Source of the DNA: Pseudomonas fluorescens
GTDB taxonomy: Bacteria; Pseudomonadota; Gammaproteobacteria; Pseudomonadales; Pseudomonadaceae
Length of the DNA stretch: 64,000 bases
Reading direction: 5' to 3'
NCBI RefSeq assembly: GCF_001648775.1
Contig: NZ_LVEJ01000002.1
Span: 186,001-250,000 of the forward strand
Shown: piece after piece, positions 9,599 through 17,067 of the stretch
Numbering within the stretch: position 1 is the stretch's first letter
Layout: each line of letters begins with the position of its first letter
The notes under the pieces: model-generated
Database searches by the model: none
Seen by the model: the letters and a program-made list of their open reading frames with translations, nothing else
What the model was told of the DNA's origin: nothing
Made by a program: the position numbers and the translations under genes

Positions 9599-9700
9599 AC
9601 CCGTTCGCGAGCAAGCTCGCTCCCACCGTGTTCAGAGGTGCCGCCGCCAACTACGGATCAGCACAAAAACCTGCGAGAGCGAGCCTGCTCGCCAAGAACG
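9599..9700. repeat. REP pair between convergent opmQ and pvdP
   Basis: A typical REP (TTCGCGAGCAAGCTCGCTCC near 9604) faces a weaker inverted copy (GAGCGAGCCTGCTCGCCAAG near 9677). It fills the gap between the converging genes and may act as a two-way transcription end (inference); there is no classical terminator here. Confidence 0.75.
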
Positions 9701-9711
9701 ATGACGCGGCC

Positions 9712-11340
9712 TCAGGCCGAAGTCTGTTTGGGTTTCAGATGACGCGCATACCAAGGGCGCTGCGGCACCTTGCGAAACAACGACGACAGCACCTTCTCGT
9801 CATCGCTGAAGGTGATGCGCAGCGCCAGCTTCATGGTTTCCGGATCCATCTCCACTGACTTGCCTGATTGCAGGCCCGGCACCGTGCTGCAGCCGTGAGT
9901 GCTCGGCCCGAGCCACGGGTCGGCGACTTCAACCCAGCGCCCCGGTGCAAACCACGGCACACCATTGACCTGCAAGCGACTGACTTCGCCCGGATGAAAG
10001 CGCTCATGCGCGCGAAACCAGTCTTCCAGACGATCATCGATCCAGCCGTGAAAATGCCAGAACACCGGGCTCACATGCGAGGAGAACGGATCGCCGAGGA
10101 AGTCGTTTTCAGCGGCGTACCAACGTGCGGAAAAATCTGCCGGATCGCGCGCGAACGGCACCGGATGGCCATTGGACGGGTCCCGTGGCACTGACGCCCA
10201 GCGCATGTGCAGCCAGTCGTGCAGCCCCAGTTCGACTTCCGAACCGAACTGCCCCAAGGTCAGTCTGGCCAGGTAGCGCGGGTCACGGTAGCGCGATTCC
10301 CAGACCAGGAAATTACTGTGATAAGTCTCGGCCGTCTTGATGTCGCTGACCCATTGCGAGTATTCGTCATCGTCCTCGGCCAGCCAGGTCGGCGGCAGTG
10401 AAGTGCCGTCGTGATTGTCGAAATAATCGGCAAAACCCTGGCGGTCGCGGATCAATTCCGGCTGCGGCAGCGGAAAATGCTGCCACGACGGCAGATCCTG
10501 CATTGAACGCGCCGTGCCCAGCATGTGCCGGTGCATGAAAAAGAAATCGATACCCGAGCCATTGCGGTCCTTGCGCGGACCACGGGCGTCGCGCTCCTTG
10601 TCACGCGGGCCGGGTTGCCAGCCGATACCGCGCAGGGCGCCGCGTTTTTCCTCGCTCAAGGTATGCCACTTGTCGCGGCTGGCGTGCCAGAGCTGATGGA
10701 ACAAACGGTGCTCAGGAGAAATAAGCCAGGCCAGCAACGTCGGGTTCAAGCCTGCGCGCTCGCGTGCCTCGGGGAATACGCGTTTGACGGCAATAAAACG
10801 GTTGTCCTGCGCCGGCAGCATCAAGGGCCGATCAAGGTTGAGGACGCGCCCGCTGAGGCTGCCGCTGCCGGCGTTGCCGAAACCGCCCCAGACCTCATCC
10901 AGCGCCATGCTGAATTCGTAGTCCGGTGCACCGTCGGCTGCGGACAGGCTGACCAGACGCCAACTCAACTGCGAGGCTTTGACATCGGCCAGGTCCGCGA
11001 GAATTCGATAGCGCGGTGCCTGAGACGAACGCAAGCGCTCGGCCGTGTCGAGAAAGCCGATGACGCCGCGCCCTTTGTGAGCAACATCGAGAAACACCTC
11101 CAGACCTTCTCCGGGCAAACCCGCGATACCGGCGTCATGACCCTCGAAACGAATCTGCCAGACACCGCGCAGTGCATCCGCCAGGCGTTGCCCGGCGACA
11201 TCCGCGACGTCGAACGACGCCTCACCCGGGGTGATCGTCGGATCCGGCTTCGTCCATTCACGATGCCCAAAATACGCTGCAGGCACAGCGGCGCCGGTCA
11301 GTGCCAGGCCCGCCATGAACCATCGTCGAGAAATCTTCAT
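9712..11340 (-). CDS. pvdP: PvdP, periplasmic tyrosinase of chromophore maturation
   Basis: A 542-residue protein beginning with a twin-arginine signal (SRRWFMAGLALTGAA), so it is exported folded. The C-terminal half shows the di-copper tyrosinase histidines in segments such as WHASRDKWH, LHDWLHMRW and FWHFHGWIDD. PvdP hydroxylates and cyclises the D-Tyr part of ferribactin to give the fluorescent dihydroxyquinoline chromophore. The start at MKISRRWF is chosen because it puts the twin-arginine motif at the N-terminus and gives the ~544-residue length of P. aeruginosa PvdP; a codon 39 bp further upstream would mask the signal. It is divergent from pvdM, and each has its own PvdS box. Confidence 0.95.
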   Translation of the reverse strand: MKISRRWFMAGLALTGAAVPAAYFGHREWTKPDPTITPGEASFDVADVAGQRLADALRGVWQIRFEGHDAGIAGLPGEGLEVFLDVAHKGRGVIGFLDTAERLRSSQAPRYRILADLADVKASQLSWRLVSLSAADGAPDYEFSMALDEVWGGFGNAGSGSLSGRVLNLDRPLMLPAQDNRFIAVKRVFPEARERAGLNPTLLAWLISPEHRLFHQLWHASRDKWHTLSEEKRGALRGIGWQPGPRDKERDARGPRKDRNGSGIDFFFMHRHMLGTARSMQDLPSWQHFPLPQPELIRDRQGFADYFDNHDGTSLPPTWLAEDDDEYSQWVSDIKTAETYHSNFLVWESRYRDPRYLARLTLGQFGSEVELGLHDWLHMRWASVPRDPSNGHPVPFARDPADFSARWYAAENDFLGDPFSSHVSPVFWHFHGWIDDRLEDWFRAHERFHPGEVSRLQVNGVPWFAPGRWVEVADPWLGPSTHGCSTVPGLQSGKSVEMDPETMKLALRITFSDDEKVLSSLFRKVPQRPWYARHLKPKQTSA

Positions 11341-11385
11341 TGCCCTACCTGTGTCAGCCATGAAGCAGGCTTTATCCAAGCTAGA

Positions 11386-11409
11386 ACGTTTGTTGCGGAG
11401 GTAAATTTA
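11386..11409 (-). promoter_or_regulatory. PvdS iron-starvation box for pvdP
   Basis: Minus-strand TAAAT-N16-CGT (ATTTA at 11405-11409 and ACG at 11386-11388 on plus), exact consensus, 46 bp upstream of the pvdP start codon. Confidence 0.88.
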
Positions 11410-11475
11410 TGCCGTCCTGAAAAGATCGCAGCCTTCGACAGTTCCTGCATCGCGCGCGTTCTTTTCAGCCAGACC

Positions 11476-11499
11476 TAAATTACCCGGCAGCCCAGTCGT
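11476..11499 (+). promoter_or_regulatory. PvdS iron-starvation box for pvdMNO
   Basis: TAAAT at 11476-11480, 16-bp spacer, CGT at 11497-11499: exact consensus, ~60 bp upstream of pvdM. It is placed back to back with the pvdP box. Confidence 0.88.
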
Positions 11500-11561
11500 T
11501 CCACCCAGATAGCGAAGGCCCTTGCGCCTGCACCTCGACGGCGAACCTGACTGAGATGGCA

Positions 11562-12911
11562 ATGACAAAACCACGTTCGAAAAAGGCTCTTTACATCGGC
11601 CTGCCGCTGGCTCTGGCGATCAGTGCCGCCGCAGGTTTTGCGGTTTGGGAACACTGGTTCAAGGACAATCCCGGCTACCCGGTCAAAGTCATGCAGCAAG
11701 CCGATGAGTTGCAGGACCGCATCATTTCTTTCGATAGCCACATCACCGTGCCGCTCGATTTCGGCACCGCCGGCAACGAAGCCGACAAGGATGGCAGCGG
11801 CCAGTTCGATCTGGTGAAAACCGCCCGCGGGCGCCTGTCCGGTGCCGCCCTGACGATCTTCGGCTGGCCGGAAATCTGGAACGGCGCCAACGCCCCCCAC
11901 CGTCCGACCGCCGGGTTTGTCGAAGAAGCACGCCTCGAACAGGAAACCCGTTACAAGATCATCAGCACCCTGGTGCGCGACTTCCCCAATCAGGTCGCCA
12001 TCGCCTACACCCCGGACGATTTCCGCCGTCTGCATGGCGAAGGCAAGTTTGCGATTTTCATGAGCATGCTCAACGCCTATCCACTGGGCAACGATCTCAA
12101 CGCCCTGGACAAGTGGGCCGCACGTGGCATGCGCATGTTCGGTTTCAGTTACGTGGGCAACAACGACTGGGCCGACTCTTCACGACCACTGCCGTTTTTC
12201 AATGACACCCGCGATGCGCTCGGCGGCCTGTCGGACATTGGCAAACAAGCTGTGCATCGCCTCAACGATCTGGGCGTGATCATCGATGTCTCGCAGATGT
12301 CGACCAAGGCACTGGAACAGGTCGCGCAACTGAGTCGCGCACCGATCGTGGCCTCCCACTCGGCGCCACGGGCACTGGTGGATATCCCGCGCAATATCAG
12401 CGACCAGGAAATGCAACTGATCAAGAACAGTGGCGGCGTTGTGCAAATCGTCGGTTTCCCGACCTACTTGCGCCCCCTGAGCCAGACAACGCAGGACAAG
12501 CTCAATGCCTTGCGTGCCAGGTTTGATCTGCAGCCACTGCAGGGCCTGGAGATGGCGCTGATGCCTGGTGACCCGATCATCACCGTTTGGCCGGAACAAC
12601 GCTTTGGCGAGTACGCCGGCCAGCTCTACGCAATCGTCGACGAAGAACCCAAGGCCAACCTCAAGGACCTCGGTGACGCAATCGATTACGCCGTGAAGAA
12701 AATCGGCATCGACCATGTCGGCATCAGTTCCGACTTCAACGATGGCGGCGGTCTGGATGGCTGGAAGGACGTCAGCGAAGCACGCAACGTGACCGCCGAG
12801 TTGATCTCGCGTGGCTACAGCGAGGCCGACATCGCCAAATTGTGGGGCGGCAACTTCTTGCGAGTCTGGGAACAGGTGCAAAAATCCTCCAAGCCTGTCG
12901 TCAACCGCTGA
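11562..12911 (+). CDS. pvdM: PvdM, dipeptidase-like periplasmic maturation protein
   Basis: A 449-residue protein of the renal (membrane) dipeptidase family with an N-terminal signal anchor (about residues 8-28, ALYIGLPLALAISAAAGF). Zinc-site segments are recognisable: FDSHITVPLDF near residue 65, SHSAPRALVDIPRN near residue 265, and GIDHVGISSDFNDG near residue 385. PvdM is required in the periplasm for PvdP-dependent formation of the chromophore; its exact reaction is unsettled. I place the start at MTKPRSKK because a GAG lies 6-8 bp upstream and pseudomonad homologues begin there; an ATG 6 bp earlier is possible. It is first gene of pvdM-pvdN-pvdO. Confidence 0.94.
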   Translation: MTKPRSKKALYIGLPLALAISAAAGFAVWEHWFKDNPGYPVKVMQQADELQDRIISFDSHITVPLDFGTAGNEADKDGSGQFDLVKTARGRLSGAALTIFGWPEIWNGANAPHRPTAGFVEEARLEQETRYKIISTLVRDFPNQVAIAYTPDDFRRLHGEGKFAIFMSMLNAYPLGNDLNALDKWAARGMRMFGFSYVGNNDWADSSRPLPFFNDTRDALGGLSDIGKQAVHRLNDLGVIIDVSQMSTKALEQVAQLSRAPIVASHSAPRALVDIPRNISDQEMQLIKNSGGVVQIVGFPTYLRPLSQTTQDKLNALRARFDLQPLQGLEMALMPGDPIITVWPEQRFGEYAGQLYAIVDEEPKANLKDLGDAIDYAVKKIGIDHVGISSDFNDGGGLDGWKDVSEARNVTAELISRGYSEADIAKLWGGNFLRVWEQVQKSSKPVVNR

Positions 12912-12939
12912 CACCTCTTCGAACAAGCGATCAGACCTC

Positions 12940-14220
12940 ATGACCAACCGTCGTTCTTTTCTCAAACAAGCCGGCATTCTTGCCGCCGGCCTGCCCCTGG
13001 GCGCTGCCGTCAACCTGCCGGCCCGTGCCGCCAATCCACAACCGATCGGCGGCAACAAATGGGCGCAACTGCGCCAGTTGTTCGATCAGGATCCGGATTA
13101 CCTGCATTTCGCCAACTTCCTCGTGACCTCCCATCCGCGCCCGGTGCGCGAAGCCATCGAGCGTTACCGCGTGACCCTCGACCGCAATCCCGGTCGCGCG
13201 ATGGATTGGGATCTGGGTGAAACCGAAAAGCGCGAGCAAGCCGTGCGCGAATGGGCCGGTCGCTACCTCAAGGCCAAGCCTGAGCAGATCGCCCTCACCG
13301 GCAGCACCACCGAAGGTCTGGCGCTGATCTATGGCGGCATTCATGTGCGCGCCGATCAGGAAATCCTCACCACCGAACACGAGCACTACGCGACCAACTA
13401 CACCTTGGCTTACCGCCAGCAGAAAGATGGCGTCAAGGTACGCAAACTGAAGCTGTTCGACAGCAGCGCAAAGGTATCCGTCGACGAAATACTGACCCGT
13501 ATCGACAAAGGCATTCGCCCCGAAACCCGCGTATTGGGCATGACCTGGGTGCAATCGGGCAGCGGCGTGAAGCTGCCGATCGGCGAGATCGGCAAACTGG
13601 TGGACCAGCACAATCGCCAGCGCGAGGAAAAGGATCGCATCCTCTATGTCGTCGATGGCGTGCACGGCTTTGGTGTCGATGACCTCGACTTCCCCGACAT
13701 GCATTGCGATTTCTTTATCGCCGGTACCCACAAGTGGATGTTCGGCCCGCGCGGCACCGGGATCATCTGCGCACGTTCCAGCGAACTGAAGGACGTCACC
13801 CCGACCATCCCGACCTTCTCCGAAGCCACCACGTTCTCGACCATCATGACCCCCGGCGGGTATCACAGTTTCGAACACCGCTGGGCACTGGACGAAGCGT
13901 TCAAGCTGCATCTGACGCTGGGCAAGCGCGAGGTGCAAACGCGTATTCACGAACTCAATACCTACGCCAAAAACCGCTTGCTGGAACACCGTTCGATTGA
14001 ACTGGTGACACCGCGCAGCAGCGATCTGTCTGCCGGTTTCACCTTCTTCCGGATCAAGGATCGCGATTGCGATCAGGTCGCCGCTCAACTCATGCAAAAC
14101 CGCGTGGTATGCGACGCGGTGGAGCGCGACGTCGGCCCGGTGATCCGCATCGCACCCGGCCTGCTGAACAGCGAAAACGACATCGAGCGTTTCATGGCCG
14201 TGCTCAACAAACAGCTGTGA
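12940..14220 (+). CDS. pvdN: PvdN, periplasmic PLP-dependent side-chain modifying enzyme
   Basis: A 426-residue class V aminotransferase fold protein with a twin-arginine signal (NRRSFLKQAGILAAG). The PLP pocket is visible as VDGVHGFGVDD followed by the Schiff-base lysine in GTHKWMFGPRGTG. PvdN converts the chromophore-linked glutamate side chain to succinamide in the periplasm. The start at MTNRRSFLK gives the 427-residue family length and exposes the Tat signal; longer in-frame starts would overlap pvdM. It lies 28 bp after pvdM. Confidence 0.95.
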   Translation: MTNRRSFLKQAGILAAGLPLGAAVNLPARAANPQPIGGNKWAQLRQLFDQDPDYLHFANFLVTSHPRPVREAIERYRVTLDRNPGRAMDWDLGETEKREQAVREWAGRYLKAKPEQIALTGSTTEGLALIYGGIHVRADQEILTTEHEHYATNYTLAYRQQKDGVKVRKLKLFDSSAKVSVDEILTRIDKGIRPETRVLGMTWVQSGSGVKLPIGEIGKLVDQHNRQREEKDRILYVVDGVHGFGVDDLDFPDMHCDFFIAGTHKWMFGPRGTGIICARSSELKDVTPTIPTFSEATTFSTIMTPGGYHSFEHRWALDEAFKLHLTLGKREVQTRIHELNTYAKNRLLEHRSIELVTPRSSDLSAGFTFFRIKDRDCDQVAAQLMQNRVVCDAVERDVGPVIRIAPGLLNSENDIERFMAVLNKQL

Positions 14221-14250
14221 CGCCCCGCTTTCCTTTAAACGAGATGACTC

Positions 14251-15144
14251 ATGAAACGTGATCTGTTGACCCCTGCCCTCGGCGCCAAGGCGCTCAAGGC
14301 ACTGGCCCTCGCCGCCCTCATGACCGGTCTGCTGCCGAGCGCCGCACAGGCCGCGACAGCGCCCGCCGCGGGCAAAGTATTCAAGGACTGCAAAGACTGC
14401 CCGGAGATGGTCGTCCTGCCGGCCGGCACGTTTACCATGGGCACACCGGACGATGAAGTCGGGCGCGAACCCGACGAAGGCCCGATGCATGCAGTGACCT
14501 TCGCCAAACCCTTCGCCATGAGCCGCTTTCAAGTCACCGCAGGTGAGTGGGACAGCTACATTCGCGAGAGCGGTGCGGTGATCGCCGACGGTGACACGCG
14601 CCCCGGTCGCGAATGCGTCGCGAGCAAACCGCGCTACCCGCAAACCCCGCGCCAGCCGGCGGTGTGCATGGACTTCCAGGACATCAAGAACTACGTCGCC
14701 TGGTTGTCGAAAAAAACCGGCCAGACCTACAGCATGCTCAGCGAAGCCCAGCGTGAATACGGTGCCCGTGCAGGTTCCAAAGGACCGTTCCCCTTCCCGT
14801 TCGACGAGGGCAAGGGTTACAGCATCGCCAAGCACGCCAACACCTACGGCCCGGCGGACGGTTACAGTTTCAGCTCGCCGGCAGGCAGCTATCCGCCCAA
14901 CGCCTTTGGCCTGTACGACATGCACGGCAATGTCTATGAGTGGGTCGAAGACTGCTATCACCCGGACTACAAAGGTGCGCCAACCGACGGCAGCGCGTGG
15001 CTGGAACCCAACTGCGAGACCCTGCGCATTCGCGGCAATGACTGGGGTGAAGCGCCGGTCTTCTCCCGTTCGGGCAACCGCAACGACATTGATCCGAAGA
15101 CCCGCGGCGACTGGATCGGTTTCCGTGTCGTGCGTGAGTTGTAA
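14251..15144 (+). CDS. pvdO: PvdO, periplasmic FGE-like oxidase of dihydropyoverdine
   Basis: A 297-residue protein of the formylglycine-generating-enzyme/sulfatase-modifying family. It has a Sec signal peptide ending near SAAQA (about residue 30), then the fold's landmarks EMVVLPAGTFTMG, FAMSRFQVTAGEWD, NAFGLYDMHGNVYEWVED and a terminal GFRVVREL. PvdO carries out the last oxidation of dihydropyoverdine to pyoverdine. It follows pvdN by 30 bp and ends the operon started at pvdM. In P. aeruginosa pvdF comes next; here a hairpin and the pvdE promoter follow instead. Confidence 0.95.
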   Translation: MKRDLLTPALGAKALKALALAALMTGLLPSAAQAATAPAAGKVFKDCKDCPEMVVLPAGTFTMGTPDDEVGREPDEGPMHAVTFAKPFAMSRFQVTAGEWDSYIRESGAVIADGDTRPGRECVASKPRYPQTPRQPAVCMDFQDIKNYVAWLSKKTGQTYSMLSEAQREYGARAGSKGPFPFPFDEGKGYSIAKHANTYGPADGYSFSSPAGSYPPNAFGLYDMHGNVYEWVEDCYHPDYKGAPTDGSAWLEPNCETLRIRGNDWGEAPVFSRSGNRNDIDPKTRGDWIGFRVVREL

Positions 15145-15171
15145 TCGGCAGTAACGCTTCTCCTCTCCCCC

Positions 15172-15194
15172 CGGTCGCCGCCAGTCGGCGACCG
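15172..15194 (+). terminator. GC-rich hairpin after pvdO (weak terminator candidate)
   Basis: A 9-bp perfect stem CGGTCGCCG / CGGCGACCG with a 5-nt loop, 28 bp after the pvdO stop. There is no T-run, so it may only slow transcription; it directly abuts the pvdE PvdS box. Confidence 0.4.
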
Positions 15195-15196
15195 TC

Positions 15197-15220
15197 TAAA
15201 TTAAGCAGCGGATCAGACGT
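15197..15220 (+). promoter_or_regulatory. PvdS iron-starvation box for pvdE
   Basis: TAAAT at 15197-15201, 16-bp spacer, CGT at 15218-15220: exact consensus, 43 bp upstream of pvdE. Confidence 0.88.
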
Positions 15221-15263
15221 TCTACAGGGTATCTGCCTTTACGACCCAAGGAACTGTCCTGTC

Positions 15264-16913
15264 ATGACCCAGCCTACGCGCGGTGCAATTCATGAATTGT
15301 TCACCCTACTCAAACCTTTTCGGCTCGTCGTCGCACTGTCGGTCATTCTGGGTATGGTCGGTGGCCTGAGTGTCACGGTCCTGCTGGCCACCATCAACAA
15401 CGCGCTGCACTCCGAATCCGGTCTGACCCAAGGCGTGGTCGCGCTGTTCGGTGGCCTGTGTGTGCTGGCGCTGCTCAGCTCGATCTGCTCGGACATCGGC
15501 ACCAATTATGTCGGCCAGCACATCATCGCCACCCTGCGCAAACAACTGGGCGAGAAAGTCCTGTCGGCACCGATCGAACAGATCGAACGCTATCGCAGCC
15601 ATCGCCTGATTCCGGTGCTGACCCACGATGTCGATACCATCAGCGACTTCGCCTTCGCCTTCGCGCCATTGGCCATCTCGCTGACCGTAACCCTCGGTTG
15701 CATGGGTTATCTGGCGATGCTGTCGTGGCCAATGTTCCTGATCATGGTGGTGGCGATCCTGATCGGCACGGGCATTCAGTACTTCGCCCAAGGGCGCGGG
15801 ATCAAAGGTTTCTTCGCCGCCCGTGACGCTGAAGACGAGCTGCAAAAGCACTACAACGCGATTGCCGAAGGTGCCAAGGAACTGCGCATTCACCGCCCGC
15901 GTCGCCAACGCATGTTCAACAGCGGCATCAAGGGCACTGCCGATTTCATCTGCAAGACCCAGATCAAATCGATCAACACCTTCGTGATTGCCAAGAGTTT
16001 CGGCTCGATGCTGTTCTTTGTGGTCATCGGTCTGGCACTGGCCCTGCAATCGTTCTGGCCCAGCGCTGACAAAACCGTGATGAGCGGTTTCGTCCTGGTG
16101 CTGCTGTACATGAAAGGTCCGCTGGAACATCTGGTCGGCACCTTGCCGGTGGTCAGCCGCGCACAGATCGCCTTCCGCCGCATCGCTGAGCTGTCGGCGC
16201 AGTTCTCCTCGCCCGAGCCGCATCTGTTGCTCAGCGATCAGGGCAAGAAAGCCGAGCCGGTGCAGAGCCTGGAACTCAAAGACGTGCGCTACGCCTTCCC
16301 GGCCGTGGGCGACGCCAGTCCGTTCACGCTGGGGCCGGTGAACCTGAAGATCGAACAGGGCGACATCGTGTTCATCGTCGGCGAAAACGGCTGCGGCAAG
16401 ACCACCCTGATCAAACTGCTGCTGGGCCTGTATCCGCCACAACAAGGCGAAATCCGCCTCAACGGCGAGTGCGTGACCGCCCTCACCCGCGACGATTACC
16501 GCCAGTTGTTCACCACAGTCTTTGCCGACTACTACCTGTTCGATGACGTGGTGCAAGGCGATACGCACATTCCCGACGACGCCAACAAATACCTGCAACG
16601 CCTGGAAATCGCCCACAAGGTCAGCGTGCAGGACGGCAGCTTCACCACCACCGACCTGTCCACCGGCCAGCGCAAGCGTCTGGCGCTGGTCAATGCCTGG
16701 CTGGAGGAACGCCCGGTGCTGGTGTTCGACGAATGGGCCGCGGATCAGGACCCGACCTTCCGCCGGATCTTCTACACCGAGTTGCTGCCCGACCTCAAAC
16801 GCCTGGGCAAAACCATCATCGTGATCTCCCACGATGACCGTTACTTCGATGTCGCCGACCAGTTGGTGCGCATGGATGCCGGCAAAGTCAAAACCGCGCT
16901 CAACCCGGCCTGA
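15264..16913 (+). CDS. pvdE: PvdE, inner-membrane ABC exporter of the pyoverdine precursor
   Basis: A 549-residue half-transporter of the SyrD/cyclic-peptide export family. Six membrane segments fill about residues 10-310. The ATPase follows with Walker A GENGCGKTT near residue 375, signature STGQRKRLA, and Walker B VLVFDEWAADQDP. PvdE moves the acylated ferribactin precursor into the periplasm, where PvdM, PvdN, PvdO and PvdP act. Its own PvdS box separates it from pvdO. A strong hairpin terminator follows the gene before fpvA. Confidence 0.96.
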   Translation: MTQPTRGAIHELFTLLKPFRLVVALSVILGMVGGLSVTVLLATINNALHSESGLTQGVVALFGGLCVLALLSSICSDIGTNYVGQHIIATLRKQLGEKVLSAPIEQIERYRSHRLIPVLTHDVDTISDFAFAFAPLAISLTVTLGCMGYLAMLSWPMFLIMVVAILIGTGIQYFAQGRGIKGFFAARDAEDELQKHYNAIAEGAKELRIHRPRRQRMFNSGIKGTADFICKTQIKSINTFVIAKSFGSMLFFVVIGLALALQSFWPSADKTVMSGFVLVLLYMKGPLEHLVGTLPVVSRAQIAFRRIAELSAQFSSPEPHLLLSDQGKKAEPVQSLELKDVRYAFPAVGDASPFTLGPVNLKIEQGDIVFIVGENGCGKTTLIKLLLGLYPPQQGEIRLNGECVTALTRDDYRQLFTTVFADYYLFDDVVQGDTHIPDDANKYLQRLEIAHKVSVQDGSFTTTDLSTGQRKRLALVNAWLEERPVLVFDEWAADQDPTFRRIFYTELLPDLKRLGKTIIVISHDDRYFDVADQLVRMDAGKVKTALNPA

Positions 16914-16939
16914 CCCGCCAACCGCTCAGGGATGGGCCG

Positions 16940-16989
16940 ATCCCGCCTTCACGCGATAGCAGAGTTTTTCGCGGCTGGCGGGATTTTTT
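16940..16989 (+). terminator. terminator after pvdE
   Basis: ATCCCGCC at 16940-16947 pairs with GGCGGGAT at 16977-16984, followed by six T's. The loop contains a second small CGCGA/TCGCG stem. It should end the pvdE transcript ahead of fpvA. Confidence 0.75.
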
Positions 16990-17008
16990 CCGGTTTTTAC
17001 GCAGTGTT

Positions 17009-17027
17009 GCGTCTAATTATCATTAAC
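17009..17027 (+). promoter_or_regulatory. candidate Fur box / fpvA promoter
   Basis: Right half ATCATTA is intact and 12 of 19 positions match the Fur consensus. It overlaps a GCGTCT element that could be the -10 of an FpvI-type promoter; no exact PvdS box is present before fpvA. It lies 40 bp upstream of fpvA. By-eye only. Confidence 0.45.
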
Positions 17028-17067
17028 TAATAAAACTGCACTCGCACTTCAGGAGCATCCCGAGCAA

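Noticed and set aside
9868..11478. Plus-strand frames opposite pvdP
   Set aside because: The minus strand carries the Tat signal, the tyrosinase histidines and an exact PvdS box; the plus frames show none of these.
16990..17067. A PvdS box before fpvA
   Set aside because: No TAAAT at the right distance from a CGT; only a Fur-like site and a possible FpvI-type -10 are seen.
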